The notes below the pieces were generated by a model, which was given only the letters and a program-made list of their open reading frames with translations, did no database searches and had not been told where the DNA came from. The translations under genes were made by a program, and so were the position numbers. Below, in pieces: positions 63,823 to 64,000 of a DNA stretch of 64,000 nucleotides (the first letter of the stretch is position 1; every line of letters begins with the position of its first letter). Source of the stretch: Elymus sibiricus (Eukaryota; Streptophyta; Magnoliopsida; Poales; Poaceae); assembly GCA_039707655.1 (NCBI GenBank), contig CM077665.1:141237148-141301147 (forward strand). The letters are read 5' to 3'.

Positions 63823-64000
63823 GTGGGTGAAATGATGATACCATACCAAGTTTCAACCTTTTCAGAGTTTATTTGTTGTGCTTTTTAATTTCAGGGTCAT
63901 TTAGCTAAAAACAATTCATTAAATGCATGAAAAAAAGTAAATGAAGTTAGATAGCGTTGAAATTTTAGGATGTGGCTTCTAATGGTTCATATTGAATGCA
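63823..64000 (+). repeat. Partial E monomer at the window edge
   Basis: The first 178 bases of an E monomer (tttgttgtgc, gctaaaaac, gaaaaaaagt, gatagcg) match the monomer at 57754. The array plainly continues beyond the window. Confidence 0.95.

Larger units (their letters stand above)
1..64000 (+). repeat. 338-bp tandem satellite array filling the window
   Basis: The motif gtgggtgaaatg recurs at 1, 339, 677, 1014, 1352, 1690 and so on to 63823, almost always 337 or 338 bases apart, giving 189 full monomers and one partial. The sum checks: 189 x 338 less 60 deleted bases equals 63822. All copies lie in the same orientation. Monomer 1 is about 35% G+C. The two commonest types, A and B, differ at about a dozen fixed positions (about 4%), whereas copies of one type within a HOR are often identical. 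Known satellites with these properties sit in centromeric, pericentromeric, knob or subtelomeric heterochromatin. The monomer recalls grass 340-380 bp satellites, but that is memory, not a search. No other sequence class is present. Confidence 0.98.
31091..64000 (+). repeat. Array domain II: diverse A/E/F/G/H monomers with nested duplications
   Basis: From 31091 the array gains E, F, G and H monomers and more single-base and A-run length variants. A and E monomers often alternate, giving the same dimer logic as A and B in domain I. Short islands of domain I type monomers remain at about 32.1-34.5, 37.3-38.2 and 41.9-45.9 kb. Large segments recur at 3712, 1689, 3038 and 6069 bp. The domain runs off the end of the window. 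No gene or mobile element interrupts it. Confidence 0.9.
59644..64000 (+). repeat. 18-mer segment, copy 2, cut by the window end
   Basis: This matches copy 1 at a constant 6069 bp to the last base read, including the acttttcagc, gaactgatg, gaagtttg, catccgg and gtgggttaaatg markers and the 330-bp monomer. Differences noticed include gctcagaac at about 60199 versus gctgagaac at about 54130, and aaaaaagc near 60900 versus aaaaatagc. About 4.36 of 6.07 kb is present. Confidence 0.88.

Noticed and set aside
1..64000. CRISPR array
   Set aside because: The repeats are 338 bp, directly abutting, with no unique spacers and no cas genes.
1..64000. LTR retrotransposon or other mobile element
   Set aside because: There are no terminal repeats, target-site duplications, polymerase-like coding stretches or non-satellite sequence anywhere. 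All long direct repeats are whole-number multiples of the monomer.
1..64000. CENP-B box
   Set aside because: I looked for the ttcg...cggga layout on both strands. The cttcgaaag site lacks the rest of the box, so no match is claimed.
1..64000. rRNA spacer or tRNA cluster
   Set aside because: No rRNA or tRNA-like sequence was recognised, and the unit is too short and too uniform to be an rDNA spacer with genes.
1..64000. Assembly artefact as the sole explanation of the HOR pattern
   Set aside because: Copies carry different private substitutions, several HOR periods coexist and chimeric joints are precise, which simple collapse or looping would not produce. Local copy-number errors are still possible and need read support.

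Overview
The whole window is one satellite DNA array. I see no protein-coding gene, RNA gene, transposable element or CRISPR array. The basic unit is a 338-bp monomer, about 35% G+C by hand count of monomer 1. It is repeated head-to-tail on one strand from the first base to the last. Phased on the motif gtgggtgaaatg at position 1, I count 189 complete monomers plus a 178-bp partial one at 63823-64000. Most are 338 bp, many 337 bp and a few 330-336 bp. I found no inversion, no gap and no foreign insertion.

Organism: uninterrupted satellite on this scale with nested higher-order repeats (HORs) points to a eukaryotic nuclear chromosome (centromeric, pericentromeric, knob or subtelomeric heterochromatin). 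From memory, monomer length and wording resemble the 340-380 bp satellites of grasses (Poaceae), so a grass or other plant is my best guess. I cannot verify this without a database search.

Monomer types, by linked diagnostic bases: A (aataagttt, cgatttttcg, tccttttt, caccc, gttatg end); B (gacgtt, aacaagtta, tcctccgaaaccctgat, catgc, gctatg end); C (agcatg, aaatagtc, catgc); D (agcatg, aaaaagtc, caccc); E (gctaaaaac, gatagcg, aaaaaaatg, usually catcc); F (cgaaacactcat, catcc); G (gaacgcac, ttctgg, cctccgaaaccctcat); H (cactgat, ccataacgatctc). Local subtypes are A* (ctcagaac, gttaaaattt, catattaaatg), A'' (tcatccg, ttgtcgt), B' (ctcgaaac), E'' (ccacgtttc, usually gtaatacac), F' (catccgg) and X (tttaaataattt).

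Layout: domain I (1-31090) is very homogeneous A/B/C/D sequence. Its HORs change along the array: three 7-mers (1-7097), a transition (7098-9800), one 12-mer (9801-13855), two 9-mers (13856-19939), an 8-mer (19940-22643), a 4-monomer lead-in, three 5-mers (23996-29062) and a frayed end to 31090. Domain II (31091-64000) is more diverse (A-H types). It contains an almost perfect 3712-bp 11-mer tandem duplication (33639-41053), a 1689-bp 5-mer duplication (41556-44933), a third copy of the 11-mer region with a two-monomer deletion, a 3038-bp 9-mer duplication (about 50.5-56.1 kb) and a 6069-bp 18-mer duplication (53575-64000, second copy cut by the window end).

Several joints lie inside chimeric monomers whose left and right halves belong to different types, which is the expected trace of unequal crossover or conversion between monomers in register. 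There are no genes working together here. The biology lies in the repeat architecture, and any chromatin function (for example binding of centromeric histone) is inference.
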